From positions 97,188 to 161,187 of the forward strand of contig VCMS01000111.1 in the NCBI GenBank assembly GCA_022539475.1: 64,000 nucleotides of DNA, read 5' to 3'. Positions 9,828 through 20,000 of the stretch are shown in pieces (the first letter of the stretch is position 1; each line of letters opens with the position of its first letter). The notes under the pieces are model-generated. The model was given only the letters and a program-made list of their open reading frames with translations, had not been told where the DNA came from and did not search any database. The stretch comes from Gracilaria domingensis (Eukaryota; Rhodophyta; Florideophyceae; Gracilariales; Gracilariaceae). Both the position numbers and the translations under genes were made by a program.

Positions 9828-10881
9828 TTGAGGACTTCTTCAATGCAGAGCTGAGAAGGAAAGAAACGGACGCAAAAAGTCAGCTTAATCTTTTAAGTAC
9901 AGAGAGCAATGATTTCGTTGGGAACTTCTGCGAAACTGAGTTCTCTGACGAGTGCTGTTGACCTTAAATAGTAGACGCTTTGAGCAGGCCAGCAGTTCCA
10001 CATATGTGCACGCGGTAAATCTTGTACAGGCGGAAGAATCAAAGAACATACACTTATATCCATGAAGTCTGGACGTACAGACAGGTCCAGTGGTTCAACG
10101 GATGAACGCTACCTTTTTAGCAGCTATTCTTCCTTCCTTTAAACCTGATAAAGCAGAATAAGTTCATGGCTGTCATGTATTACAATGTGTGCAGAAACAA
10201 GACAACCAGAAACAAGTGAGAAGTAGATGGGTCCAGACGTTGGTATGATGACAAGCTTAGTTCTGAGTGGCAAGCAGAAGTTGACTCAAGCTGTTGCAGA
10301 CGATGATATTGTAGCGTTTCTCAATCAGCAACGGTGAGCAAGGGATCACGTGAGTCGTCGGTCGACGAAGAAATGTGACTAGACGACAGACTGGAATGCC
10401 GGACTTTCGGATATGTTGCTTTCAGCACAGGCCACATCATCCTTAGAGGCCCAAGTCAGGCCGGAACCGAGCATTGAGGTGATAATACCTCACCATGAGA
10501 GCTCAAAACAAACTTCCCATTACAGTGCATGACGTTATAACGATGCCATTGGCTTTGACGTCTGTAATTCTGCGACACGTACGGGTCCCGTGTTGCCATG
10601 GTTGGCTGGCTGCCAACGTACGCTACCCGTGGTGGGACAAGGGTTCACGGGTGCGAAGCGCGAGATGACGACCTCAAAAGCACATCAAGATAGACGCATC
10701 TCGTAGATACGGCTACAAGCAACATGAAGCCTTTTGACCCCCTTCCCAGGGGGAAATTCATTGTTAGAACTTGAATAGAAGAATGTGTTCGATCGTCCAA
10801 CTTTTCTACTGCAGATGCTAATTCTGTAACAGAATTGTGACGCGCTGTTTCCACAAGCTCTGGCCGAATAGGATCACAACC
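9828..10881. promoter_or_regulatory. Divergent intergenic region between ICS-MenD and menB
   Basis: About 1.05 kb with no convincing gene, flanked by the start codons of two enzymes of the same pathway on opposite strands. The arrangement is compatible with a shared, bidirectional control region. No specific element was identified. Confidence 0.45.
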
Positions 10882-11826
10882 ATGCCCTCGTCCCAGCAAT
10901 TGCCGTTCAAACCGCCTCCGGCTTTGCAGCAACCAACGCCTCTCATCCGATCAGCATGTTCTTGGCAAACCGTGCCGATCGATGCGCTCCCCCACTTGCA
11001 AGACATACGATTCGAAAAGTCCCCTGATGGCATTGCCAAAATCACCATTGTAAGACCCGAAGTACACAATGCCTTCCGCCCGCGCACATTACTAGAAATG
11101 GAGCACGCATTTCGATGTATCAGAGACACACCATCAATCCGTGCAGTGATACTCACTGGCGAGGGGCACCGTGCGTTCTGCTCCGGCGGAGATCAATCTG
11201 CTCGAGGTCATGGCGGATATGTAGGGGCTGATGGAATTCCTCGCTTAGCCGTCCTTGATCTGCATATCATGATGCGCCGTTTACCGAAAGTGGTGATTGC
11301 TATGGTGGCTGGGTATGCAATCGGAGGCGGTCATATTCTGCACATGTTGTGCGATTTGACAATAGCAGCGGAGAACGCCCGTTTTGGACAATCGGGCCCA
11401 AAAGTGGGAAGTTTTGATGGTGGTTACGGAAGTTCTTACATGGCACGCATCGTTGGCCAGAAGAAAGCTCGCGAGATATGGTTCTTATGTCGGCAGTATG
11501 GCGCAGAAGAAGCACTGAAAATGGGATTGGTTAATACTGTTGTGCCTGTGCAAGACCTGGAAATAGAGACGGTCAAATGGTGTCGGGAGATTCTACAAAA
11601 AAGCCCGACCGCAATTGCGTGTTTGAAGGCTGCCTTGAATGCCGACGGCGATGGACATGCGGGCTTGAGTCAGCTGGCCGGTGAAACAACTCGCCTTTTC
11701 TATCAAAGTGACGAAGGAAAGGAGGGAAGGAATGCATTCTTGGAGAAGCGAAACCCCCTTTTCGAAAAGTTTTCCGGAAGTGGTGACGATATGGAACATG
11801 TACAACCACGTCGCGCTCATCTATGA
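10882..11826 (+). CDS. menB: 1,4-dihydroxy-2-naphthoyl-CoA synthase (naphthoate synthase, MenB)
   Basis: Crotonase-fold enzyme that cyclises o-succinylbenzoyl-CoA to DHNA-CoA. 314 residues from the ATG at 10882; a GTG 45 bases upstream is in frame but unlikely to be used in a eukaryote. The family is unmistakable: [13 protein letters not shown] (~58-70), [11 protein letters not shown] (~99-109), [18 protein letters not shown] (~142-159), [18 protein letters not shown] (~169-186, containing the active-site Ser-x-Asp-Gly-Gly segment), and the C-terminal [12 protein letters not shown]. Two features are odd. There is a Pro/Gln-rich N-terminal extension of ~37 residues. A 17-residue C-terminal extension ends in Ala-His-Leu, which fits the PTS1 peroxisomal consensus [SAC][KRH][LM]. 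Plant MenB is peroxisomal (through PTS2), so peroxisomal import is plausible here, though a plastid location is not excluded. Confidence 0.95.
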   Translation: MPSSQQLPFKPPPALQQPTPLIRSACSWQTVPIDALPHLQDIRFEKSPDGIAKITIVRPEVHNAFRPRTLLEMEHAFRCIRDTPSIRAVILTGEGHRAFCSGGDQSARGHGGYVGADGIPRLAVLDLHIMMRRLPKVVIAMVAGYAIGGGHILHMLCDLTIAAENARFGQSGPKVGSFDGGYGSSYMARIVGQKKAREIWFLCRQYGAEEALKMGLVNTVVPVQDLEIETVKWCREILQKSPTAIACLKAALNADGDGHAGLSQLAGETTRLFYQSDEGKEGRNAFLEKRNPLFEKFSGSGDDMEHVQPRRAHL

Positions 11827-12450
11827 GCGTCCGTGGTTGGCAGTGTTATTAACTGTTTACAAGCAGATCGTTCATCTATAATCTCTCTTGATGGTGTCTC
11901 TTTCGCCGGCTTGTAACTTACAAGTTGTAAGATATCACGAGACTGCAAACACGCTAAAACGAACCACGCGGATCATATCCTGTTCCGCGTAGGGTTTCAT
12001 TTTCGCGATACACTTCTCTCCAACAGAGTTGTTCTACTCGTGTAACCCATTCACGAGGAGCGAGACTGAAAACATGTGGCAGTTGGCAGTTTGAGCGGTC
12101 AAACAACTAGGCACTATGATAACTCACGTACAGGTTAGGTAAGTGTGAGAGAACATTTCTTTCAACAGAAACGTTCTGTAGCACGCCGGAATTAGGCTGT
12201 TACACCCATAAAGAGAGAGAGAGAGAAAGAGAAAGAGAGAGGTTAGGTACTGCAAAAGGCTACGACAGCAACTACAGCAACAGTTGCGAGTGTAATTTAG
12301 CTCTTCGTTTTGCATGTCGTGTTCTTTCCTTGCAATAACAGTGAGTGCATCAGGGACTGCGTGGCGTTCGTGCTGCTTCACAACCTGTGCTTCACTTCCT
12401 TCACCCATCCAACACGAAACCCCTCTCCCCCGCCTGAGATATTCAAAACG
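11827..12450. other. Intergenic with a GA-rich simple repeat
   Basis: About 620 bases downstream of menB with no recognised gene. A purine-rich (GA)n-type microsatellite with AAG interruptions runs from about 12212 to 12241. Confidence 0.5.
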
Positions 12451-13128
12451 ATGATCGACCTCAGGCTCGGAGAAAGATTATTTTCCAGAGCTCCATGTCC
12501 CATGTGTGCGCACTCAAACATTGCCTCCGTTCCACAACTCGACGCTCTCGGGTACCACGCCATGGTTTGTCCAATTGGCGTCGGCTCCACCCGCCGACAT
12601 AATGCACTTCGGGACGCTTTCTATACGTTTCTGAGACGCCCTCCGCTTTGTTTGCACGTCACACGGGAATGGCCTTTTCCATCGCAGCAGCACCTCCCCG
12701 AAAGCCAGCAATGGCGTCTAGATCTTGTCATCGACGACATGCGATTCAGTCCAAAGCCTTGTGGCGTCGATGTTACTGTTGTAAGCCCCAGCAGCAGAAA
12801 CTTTGCGCTGGCGGCATCACGTACAGCAGGAGCGGCGGCTTCGAAGGCGGAAGCTGCCAAATGCGCAAAGTATTCAGCGCTGTGTACGACGAACAACGTC
12901 GAGTTCGCGCCGTTCGCGTTTGATGTCCACGGCGGTCTGGGAGAGTCAGCGAAACAATTCGCCCACCGTATCGCCGAATATGTCAGCGGCGTTCGCGGCA
13001 CAAATCCTATCACCGAATATCACACGTTCATACTCAGCTTGGAGAGAACGGTGCTCCAGTTCACTGCAGCGGCCGTCAACCGACGACGCCTAACGACTGA
13101 CACTGCGTTTTACGGCGTGTCCACTTAG
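12451..13128 (+). pseudogene. Retroelement remnant: C-terminal Cys/His zinc motif plus restriction-like endonuclease-type domain
   Basis: An open frame of ~225 codons after the first ATG; the frame is open further upstream (from about 12310). It begins mid-protein with a zinc-binding arrangement, CPMC ... GYHAMVC ... RRHNALRD (about residues 17-60). A WRLDLVIDDM ... CGVDVTVVSP stretch follows, where spaced acidic residues resemble a PD-(D/E)XK core. A CCHC-type motif with 'RRHN.LRD' followed by such a core is known at the C-terminus of many non-LTR retrotransposon polymerases; no reverse transcriptase domain is present here. An AATAAA lies 25 bases after the stop (about 13153). Read as a 5'-truncated LINE-like copy; a domesticated fragment is the alternative. 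Confidence 0.5.
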
Positions 13129-13610
13129 TGCAACGTGTTCTTAAATCTCATAAATAAAGGTTTCGTTCGTTCTTTACCAAAGAGCGTGAGTCAGTCAATC
13201 CGGATAGTTGTGGGAAAAAGAAATCTAAAGGAAAGGTAACTTATTTCTCGTTTCGAGCATGTCCTATTCCCTGCAAGCGGTCAAGCACAAGAGACGTGCA
13301 TTCCGCTAGTTATGTTTAAGTGCGCAGTGGCAAGAGCGCAATCTCTTTACAGTATCTGCTTCTCGCGAAAAAGAAACAAACATAATAGTTGCCGAACAGA
13401 ATAGAATAGCTCACACACAAGTCAATTCATTGGGTAGATACGAAATGAATGCCATTCACGACACATGCTATGCTCTTATGAAACTCTCCAAAGGAAACAG
13501 AGAAAAAAAGGATGAAGAATTAAGAGGACAATAGGCCGCGCACGGAAGGCAAAAAAATGTAAGTTGAGGAAGAGGTGCTTCGGAAAAGAAGTGAAAGAAA
13601 AGGTTGGTTT
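13129..13610. other. Intergenic, no recognised gene
   Basis: Purine-rich, AT-biased DNA between the retroelement remnant and the 3' end of the minus-strand coiled-coil gene. Apart from an AATAAA at about 13153, nothing was recognised. Confidence 0.4.
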
Positions 13611-14453
13611 CTACTGCTCTATAGCAGGCAGTCCAGGAAGTTTGGTGTTATCACCTTGCATCTGTGCTTCAGCCAGCGCTTTTCTGGTGATACCAGACGG
13701 AAGATCCTGCAGGAAAAAGAAGCGTTTTGGTACCATAGCGGTGGCCAAATACTTTTGAGCGTGAATTAAGAGCATGCGTTCCGAAACACGCACATTCTTC
13801 TTTGGAACGACGGCGCAGTAAACCTCGTTGCCATACTTTGAATCTGGCCGACCAAAGGCGCGACATACACTAATAAGAGGAGAGATGCTAATAGCGCGTT
13901 CAACTTCATCAAGATTGACAGTGACTTTCTTGATAATATACTCGCTGTCTGCGCCGTAGCCGACATCGCCTTCCTTCGTTGCTTCGCGAGCGGCTTGAGG
14001 GATGCCACCGGTTGCCAAGCGCGCGTCCTCGGCAACCTTCCTGGCCTCCTCGAGGGCGGTGGCGGACTCTTGCTCGGCGAGCGAAGCGGCCTGCACGGCG
14101 GCCTCCACCTCGGTCATGTTGACAGCCATGACGAGCGGTTGGGCCAGCACGTTCTGCTCGGCGTGCTTACGCCTTGACTGAGCGTGTTGCAGCTTCTCGC
14201 GCAGTTGCTCCATCTGCTGCTCGTGGTCAGACTTGAGCTGATTCATCATCTGGTGCTGCGATTGTTCGAGGCGAGCTAGGCGATCCAAAATTGCTTGCGC
14301 GCTGGTGTTGGGGGTGGTGGTGGTGTCGACGGTACTGTCGGTCTCGATGGTGTGCGGCGCGAGGTCGTCGGTGAGGTCACTAGCGGTGTCGTCGAGGGCG
14401 TGCTCGACGACAAGCTGGTCGGTTTCGTCGAGCGCGGGCGTGGACACCACCAT
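13611..14453 (-). CDS. Coiled-coil protein ending in a lone AMP-binding C-terminal domain (acyl-CoA synthetase cap)
   Basis: 280 residues from the ATG at 14453; a GTG-initiated extension into the poly-G tract is judged spurious. Residues 1-50 are acidic and Thr-rich. Residues ~52-145 form a strong Gln/Glu/Ala-rich coiled coil. Residues ~181-265 match the mobile C-terminal domain of acyl-adenylate-forming enzymes (PF13193): LDEVERAISISPLISVCRAF, GRPDSKYGNEVYCAVVP and VPKRFFFLQDLPSG. It most resembles the peroxisomal oxalyl-CoA synthetase (AAE3/Pcs60) type. No large N-terminal adenylation domain is present. The catalytic lysine of the usual 'SGK-I-x-R' motif is missing, since the text reads LPSGITRKAL. 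It is therefore probably a non-catalytic, regulatory or scaffolding protein. It is divergent from the IF-3 gene. Confidence 0.78.
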   Translation of the reverse strand: MVVSTPALDETDQLVVEHALDDTASDLTDDLAPHTIETDSTVDTTTTPNTSAQAILDRLARLEQSQHQMMNQLKSDHEQQMEQLREKLQHAQSRRKHAEQNVLAQPLVMAVNMTEVEAAVQAASLAEQESATALEEARKVAEDARLATGGIPQAAREATKEGDVGYGADSEYIIKKVTVNLDEVERAISISPLISVCRAFGRPDSKYGNEVYCAVVPKKNVRVSERMLLIHAQKYLATAMVPKRFFFLQDLPSGITRKALAEAQMQGDNTKLPGLPAIEQ

Positions 14454-14901
14454 GCTGCGAGGCGGGGGGGGGGGGGGGGGGGGCACAGAGGCGGAGGCGA
14501 GGTCAACGCGCGGCGGCGCCGGCGGCGTGCAACGAGGGGCGGGCGCAGGCGGCCGACGGGGGCGCGGCGCGGAGCAAGGCGGGCGGAACTGCTGCGGGCG
14601 AAGCTGCTGCGCTCGAGCGCGGGGGCGGCGCGCGCATGTGTGGACGGCTCGGCGGGCTATAACTCCGCCATCGTCGCTGCGGCGGCACTCGCGACAGCGC
14701 GCCGCGGCACGCGGCCAACGCGATCGCCGCGCGCGGAGCGAAAGTGAACGTTCGGCGCGCGCTTACAGCGGAACGGCACGGCCCGGCCGCTGTAATGGCG
14801 CCGATCGCGAGTCGCGATCGCTCCGCGCGGCGGTCGCCCGGATCAAGGCCGCGCTCCGCACGCGCCGCGGCCGCGGCCGCGCCCGCACGCGGCGGGCGCT
14901 C
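14454..14901. promoter_or_regulatory. GC-rich divergent intergenic region with a 20-G homopolymer
   Basis: Bidirectional upstream region of the coiled-coil gene (minus) and IF-3 (plus). A run of 20 G residues spans 14464-14483, and the rest is CpG-rich. Long open frames here on both strands are compositional artefacts. Confidence 0.5.
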
Positions 14902-15621
14902 ATGGCGGCGGCGCGGCTGGGCGCGCTGCGGCTCTCGCTGGCGCGCGCGTCGCGCGCGGTGGCCAGTCGCGCCGAGGAGCCCGTGCTCAACGAGGCGCTG
15001 CTCAAGTACGCGTCCGTGCGCCTCATCTCCGAGGTCGGCGCGGACCGCGGCCTCATGTCGCCGCAGCTCGCGCTGCGCGAGGCGCGCTCGCAGGGCAAGG
15101 ATCTGCTGCAGATCAGCGTCGTCAGGCCGCCCGATCCCGACTCCGCGCCGCTGCCCATTGTGCGCATCCTGCACTACGCCTCCTTCCAGCAGGAGCAGCG
15201 CAAGAAGCGATATCAGCACCAGAAGGCCACCAAGCAGCGGCAGATGGAGCATCGCAAGCAATCCGTTTTGAAGCAGATTCGATTCACCCCGCTCACGGAC
15301 CGTAACGATATGCGCGTCAAGCTCAAGCACGCGGCCCAGTTTCTTATTGACGGATATCGCGTCAAGATCTACATGCAGTTCAAGAGGGGACAGCGCCCCT
15401 TGCACCAGTCGGCAAAGCAATCGCTCATCAATGCTGCGCTCGCGCTTGCGCCGTTCGGGAACATTCAGGGACTGCAGCCATCGGCTTCTATACAAGATCT
15501 CTTTAAGTCCGACGACGAAGAACAGCAGCCGCCGCAACTCAAGCCTCTGGAGCTTGTGCTGCAGCCTTTGCCGAAAACGCAAAGGGAGAAGCTCACCACG
15601 GAGACGCTTTCACTCCCATAA
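14902..15621 (+). CDS. infC: Organellar translation initiation factor IF-3
   Basis: Bacterial-type IF-3, which binds the small ribosomal subunit and proofreads start-codon selection. 239 residues from the ATG at 14902. Residues 1-25 are Ala/Arg/Leu-rich with no acidic residue, as expected for a mitochondrial presequence (a plastid location is possible). The IF3-N domain (~28-95) includes LMSPQLALREARSQGKDLLQ. A basic helix-like linker follows (KKRYQHQKATKQRQ, ~101-114), then the IF3-C domain (~122-225) with IRFTPLTDRNDMRVKLKHAA and VKIYMQFKRGQRP, where the family has 'v.frGRe'. The acidic, Gln-rich C-terminus (~200-239) is an extension. The 3' end lies only 38 bases from the stop of the convergent p24 gene, so the transcripts must overlap or terminate very tightly. 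Confidence 0.9.
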   Translation: MAAARLGALRLSLARASRAVASRAEEPVLNEALLKYASVRLISEVGADRGLMSPQLALREARSQGKDLLQISVVRPPDPDSAPLPIVRILHYASFQQEQRKKRYQHQKATKQRQMEHRKQSVLKQIRFTPLTDRNDMRVKLKHAAQFLIDGYRVKIYMQFKRGQRPLHQSAKQSLINAALALAPFGNIQGLQPSASIQDLFKSDDEEQQPPQLKPLELVLQPLPKTQREKLTTETLSLP

Positions 15622-15659
15622 ACAAGTTCCCTACCCCCAACATACAGACCAACCAAGAG

Positions 15660-16358
15660 CTACATTAGTTTCTTGGCAGTGAACAACTTTTTGTAATGTA
15701 TGAACTGAGAGTACGACACGGCCACCAATACAATCAGCGCCAGTCCCGCAAAATTCCTCACGCTCACTGCAGTTCGTTGCGTACGCTTGACCAGGCGTCG
15801 CTCACGCATCTGCAGCTCGGCCAAATCCCTCAGAAGAGCCTTGAGCGTTTGGTGCATCTGCTTGAGAGACTGCGTCATACGCGACACGCCGTCCGTAGTG
15901 GCATGCGTACTAGACGACCCGTGCGCCCTATGATCCACCTGCACCCAGAACGTCACAGCTCGTTTGCCGTGCGCCGTGTGCAGCGTCTCGTCCATTGTCA
16001 GCATGACGCATGCGCTGAACGACGCCTTTTGATCGTCCATCTCGTAGCCGTACTCGTCATAGTCCTCATCAGTAAAGTCGTATGAGGGCGTTATGAAGGA
16101 GAACATGGCGTCTTTCGGATCGCCGCTGTGCGACTCGTACACAGTCTTGCCGGTGGTGGTCTTGATCTCGAGCGAAAGCTGTGCCTGTCCTTTCCCGTTC
16201 GCAATTGATCGGTGTCCGAGCACGCGCGCTCCGTACGGCGCCTCGAACTGGAAGCATCGCCGTTCGCGATCATGGATGTAGAATCTGAGCGCGTCGCCGC
16301 AGCAGCAGCAACAAATCAGCGCCACCAGCAACGGCGCGAACGCACCAAACGAAGCCAT
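15660..16358 (-). CDS. p24/TMED (emp24/gp25L) family cargo receptor of the early secretory pathway
   Basis: 232 residues from the ATG at 16358. Residues 1-22 are a signal peptide containing five consecutive Cys. The luminal GOLD domain (~24-140) has the diagnostic RRCFQFEAPYG near its start and FSACVML near its end, with an acidic Asp/Glu/Tyr insert (~95-110). A coiled coil follows (~160-195), then a single membrane helix (~202-222) and a short tail, HYKKLFTAKKLM. The last four residues, KKLM, form a canonical C-terminal KKXX dilysine COPI signal, and a phenylalanine precedes it as in other p24 tails. Topology and tail together make a function in ER-Golgi cargo cycling and vesicle budding secure at family level. 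The delta/alpha/beta/gamma class was not assigned. Confidence 0.92.
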   Translation of the reverse strand: MASFGAFAPLLVALICCCCCGDALRFYIHDRERRCFQFEAPYGARVLGHRSIANGKGQAQLSLEIKTTTGKTVYESHSGDPKDAMFSFITPSYDFTDEDYDEYGYEMDDQKASFSACVMLTMDETLHTAHGKRAVTFWVQVDHRAHGSSSTHATTDGVSRMTQSLKQMHQTLKALLRDLAELQMRERRLVKRTQRTAVSVRNFAGLALIVLVAVSYSQFIHYKKLFTAKKLM

Positions 16359-17079
16359 GTGACTGCAGCCACTCGGCAGAAGCAACACAGAGCCGATGCC
16401 GGACCAGCGCCGCACTCAACGCCATGGGCGCATGTTTGTAGCCGCATGCTGCGCTTCGTCAACAAGGCCTCTGCCTCCACGCTGGTAAGCGCATTGCGCG
16501 CTGGCTGAAGCAGAAGCGAACGCCCAAAGCAGCGCGGCGGTCGGCCCAGCGGCTGGCGGCGGCAAAGCGCCTCCGCAACTTACCGCGGCGCGGCGTACAG
16601 CAGCTGTATGTCGCGCGCCCGCCCGAGCGGCTCGACCGCACCGCAAGCTGCCCGCGTTGTACAAATTCGGTAAAATTTCGGGTGGTCCGTGTGTAGTACA
16701 CACTGTGTACGCGCCAGCGCGCGCCCTCACGTGACGGAACGAGCATCGTCGTCGCTTCTACGCCGCCGATCTCATCTCGATCTTCGTCGCGCCGCCGCGT
16801 GGCGCTCCCAGAACGCCGTTTCCAGCGTCGCGTAGATAATGTTATAGCGCTTCGGGTTTCCGCCGGCGGAGTGCAACTGCGCCTGTTTAAGCTTTGGCAA
16901 CGGCGCTGTGCACGCCTGCCGCCCCCTTGCCCTCCGTGGAGACCCGCTTTCCTCCCGCTTGGGTCCAAGCTTCACGGGTCGCCCCTGCCTCTGCGCTTGC
17001 GTCATTCAACGAACATGAGGAGCCTTGATGTGGATGCCTCAGTCGTAGCTTCTTCCCCAAGTGTCGTGCATTCGTACAA
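16359..17079. promoter_or_regulatory. Divergent intergenic region between the p24 and TIC236 genes
   Basis: About 720 GC-rich bases between two divergent start codons. No gene or named element was recognised. Confidence 0.4.
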
Positions 17080-20000
17080 ATGGCTTGGTTTGTTTGTTTT
17101 GCCGCTTGCAGCGCCACGAGGCCGCGTCCAAACGCCCCAGCGTTCATCGGCGGTTTCATCGCGACTATTCCATGTGGCCCGGACTTTCATCCGCGGACGA
17201 CGTCCCGTGGCATTCGGTCCGTGCATGTGGAGCATGCTCGTGTACCTACCCCTTCTCCTGCCCTTTATCAAAGCTGGCGGAGTCCAAGGTGGTTGTACAT
17301 TCGTCAAGTACAGCTGCTAGCCAATCATTCCCCTGCAAACCCCCCTCCATCACATGCACCACTCTTTCAGCTTCCCAAGTACAAGTTGCTTCGCAGAATA
17401 TCTTATGCTACTAGTTTGTTGACTCTTTTGGGTGCGCTTTGTGTGTCTTACGTGCAACTCAATCTCTATGCTACGCGCAAGGTAACCCAACTTGCTGAAC
17501 AAAGTCTCAACCGCAAGGTCAAAGTCGGTCGAATCGCCCGTTGTAATCCATTTACTGGGGTCATCTTGAAGGACGTTCACATCCTTCCGTCTCAGCGGCA
17601 GCCTACGGCCCCTCTGATTTCGGCCTCCACCTTACAGCTCAAGTTAACTGGATTCGCTACAAGTTTGCTGTGGAGGAAGCCACTGGCTCTTGATGTGTTC
17701 GTTGACCGAGCTCACGTTCAACTCTCGCAGGTCGTCATACCGGGCCCCAAGGGGCTCCCTGTCGCTCAATGGGATCCTGGCAGCTATGACCATCTTCTGA
17801 AAGCTGGCCCACGGGACAAAGAGAGCGAAGATCGTGCAACACAGGCTGTTTCCAAACTGCTTCGATTCGTGCAGCCAGGGAAGCTTTCGGTTCACAACTC
17901 GTTCGTACGCTTTGTACCAGCTGATTTTCTAGATTACGGGCACGGAAGTGAGGCGATTGAAGTCGAGGGTGCGAAAGCCGTTGTAACATTTCCTGCGATT
18001 AGCAGATCGTATGATGGCAAGTTGCCCTTCAGCCTGAATGGTGACTTTCAGGCACATGTGAAAGGAACTCCTGTTGAGGGGGGAACCATCGCCATGAAAT
18101 GCTTTATCAATGGAAACAAACTGCTTTCGATCCAACCTGAAGACGTGGCAGTGACACTCCGAGTGAAGGGAGACGGAGTTCGCGCAGACAGAGTTGCGTC
18201 TTTTCTTAGCCTGCCGTTCCGTGCGGATGCAGGGCGTTGCGCCGCCGACATCAGTATGGACTTTCTCTACAAGTCTGCCTCCCTTGTTCCCATCGTGAAT
18301 GGAGAAGCGTCGCTAGACGATGTTGCCTTGCGATTTCATCCCGATCCCAAGACTCCGGAATTCCACAGCATCAACGGCAAGCTACGGTTCGAGGGCAAGA
18401 CCCTGTTTTTCGAAGGACCGGTGGGCGAGTTAGGCTCTTTACCTTTGACTGTTCTCGGTGACATCCATTTGGAAGACGGATACAACCTCAAGGGCTATGC
18501 GCACCAGATTGACGTGAACAACATATTGGATACTTTTGATGTTGATAAGTTCGTCCCTGTGGAAGGACAGGTCAAAGGAGAGGCTCACATGACTGGTGTT
18601 CTGGAGGAACCAGTTGTGCGTGGCTGGGCGAAAAGCGTTGGGGAATACGCTTCTTTTGATCGACTACCTCTTTCAGATGGCAAGCTAAACTTTGAATGGG
18701 ACGCCATAGCAGGCTTATTGAGCTTCTCGGACATCACTGCGAGTGTAACCGGAGGTGGTAGCGTCGTTGGAGAGGGTACACTGTTCTTTGACATGACCAA
18801 ACCGTCACCATATGGCATTAGTAGAGATGAGCACTCTCCGAGAACTCCCAAGGCCATGTACTGGAATGAAAATGCTGAACAGAACAATGTTCCTCCTCTC
18901 GCACCATTGCCTGAAGATCCTCTAGAGATCGACGACTACGCCCCATTTCGTCCTTACGACTCTATGATGTTCAATTTCAAAGTGTCAGATGTTGATGGCG
19001 GCAATCTTTTGAAATGGTATGGCGGCAAGTATGGCGGAATGGCAACAAAGGCCGTTGGACTGGTGAGTGGTGAAGGAGTGCTTGCTGGACATGCAAAAGA
19101 TGCAAATTGTCGGGTAGTATGGAAATCCACAACACCTCCACCTGAGGTCCTTTTGGACTCGGAAGCCTCCAATTCTGTTTCTAATACATCAACATTGATA
19201 ACAAACACTGCGTCAAAAGGTGCAGAGAAGGACCAGGTGGAGAATAACTCCAGCTCAGCTCGTAGTGTGAGCAAAGATGAAAATGGTGTCGCTCGCACTG
19301 ATGAAGATCAGGTGTCTCCTTTTCCACAGTCAGGGTTTCTCGGAGGGGGGAATTATCGTGGGCTTGTGTACATCAAGCTTGGAGACCCTCCAGAAGCTCG
19401 AAGAGTTAAGGTACGAACAATTGTGGATGGATTTGATGCCCGCCGTGCTGCTTGGGCGGACGACCAATTTCAGGATATCCTTCGGCACACTCCGCTTCTT
19501 GAAGTTGCTGCAGACAGTTACTTCAAAGGCGTTATGTTTCAGAGACCCATACTCCCTGAGGGTGCAACGACAATGCCACGAACACCCCGAATGGAATTGC
19601 TTGGCGCTGATGGTGCTCTCGCAGTGCGAAAGCTGTCGTTGAATAAGGTTGTGTTTCCAGGAGTAATGACCGGATCTTTCTCATTCAGCGCCTCGGACTT
19701 TTCCCTTTCGCTTAAAGAAAGGAATCTAAAGGACTTGAGATTGCCAGAGAGCAGGAATGGGTTTCAAAAACCTCCCGAAAACCGTGATGAACTAACCCTA
19801 TCCGCCTCCCTAAAGGGCAAGGCCTATTTCCAGTTTCGCCTTGGATCGTCTGAAGCAAAGGCGGATATATCGAAGAGCGAACAGGGAGAGCTAGTAGCAA
19901 TGGTTAGTAGCAAGAATCTGAAGCTAGACGACTTCATTGGGAGCAGTAATGAATTCTTGAGCGGTGAAGCTGTGCGAGGAACGGTAGATATGAACATGGA

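Noticed and set aside
14305-14901. Long N-terminal extension of IF-3 from an upstream start
   Set aside because: It is Arg/Ala-rich, overlaps the divergent gene and the poly-G tract, and shows only composition-driven openness. The ATG at 14902 gives a normal presequence and IF-3 length.
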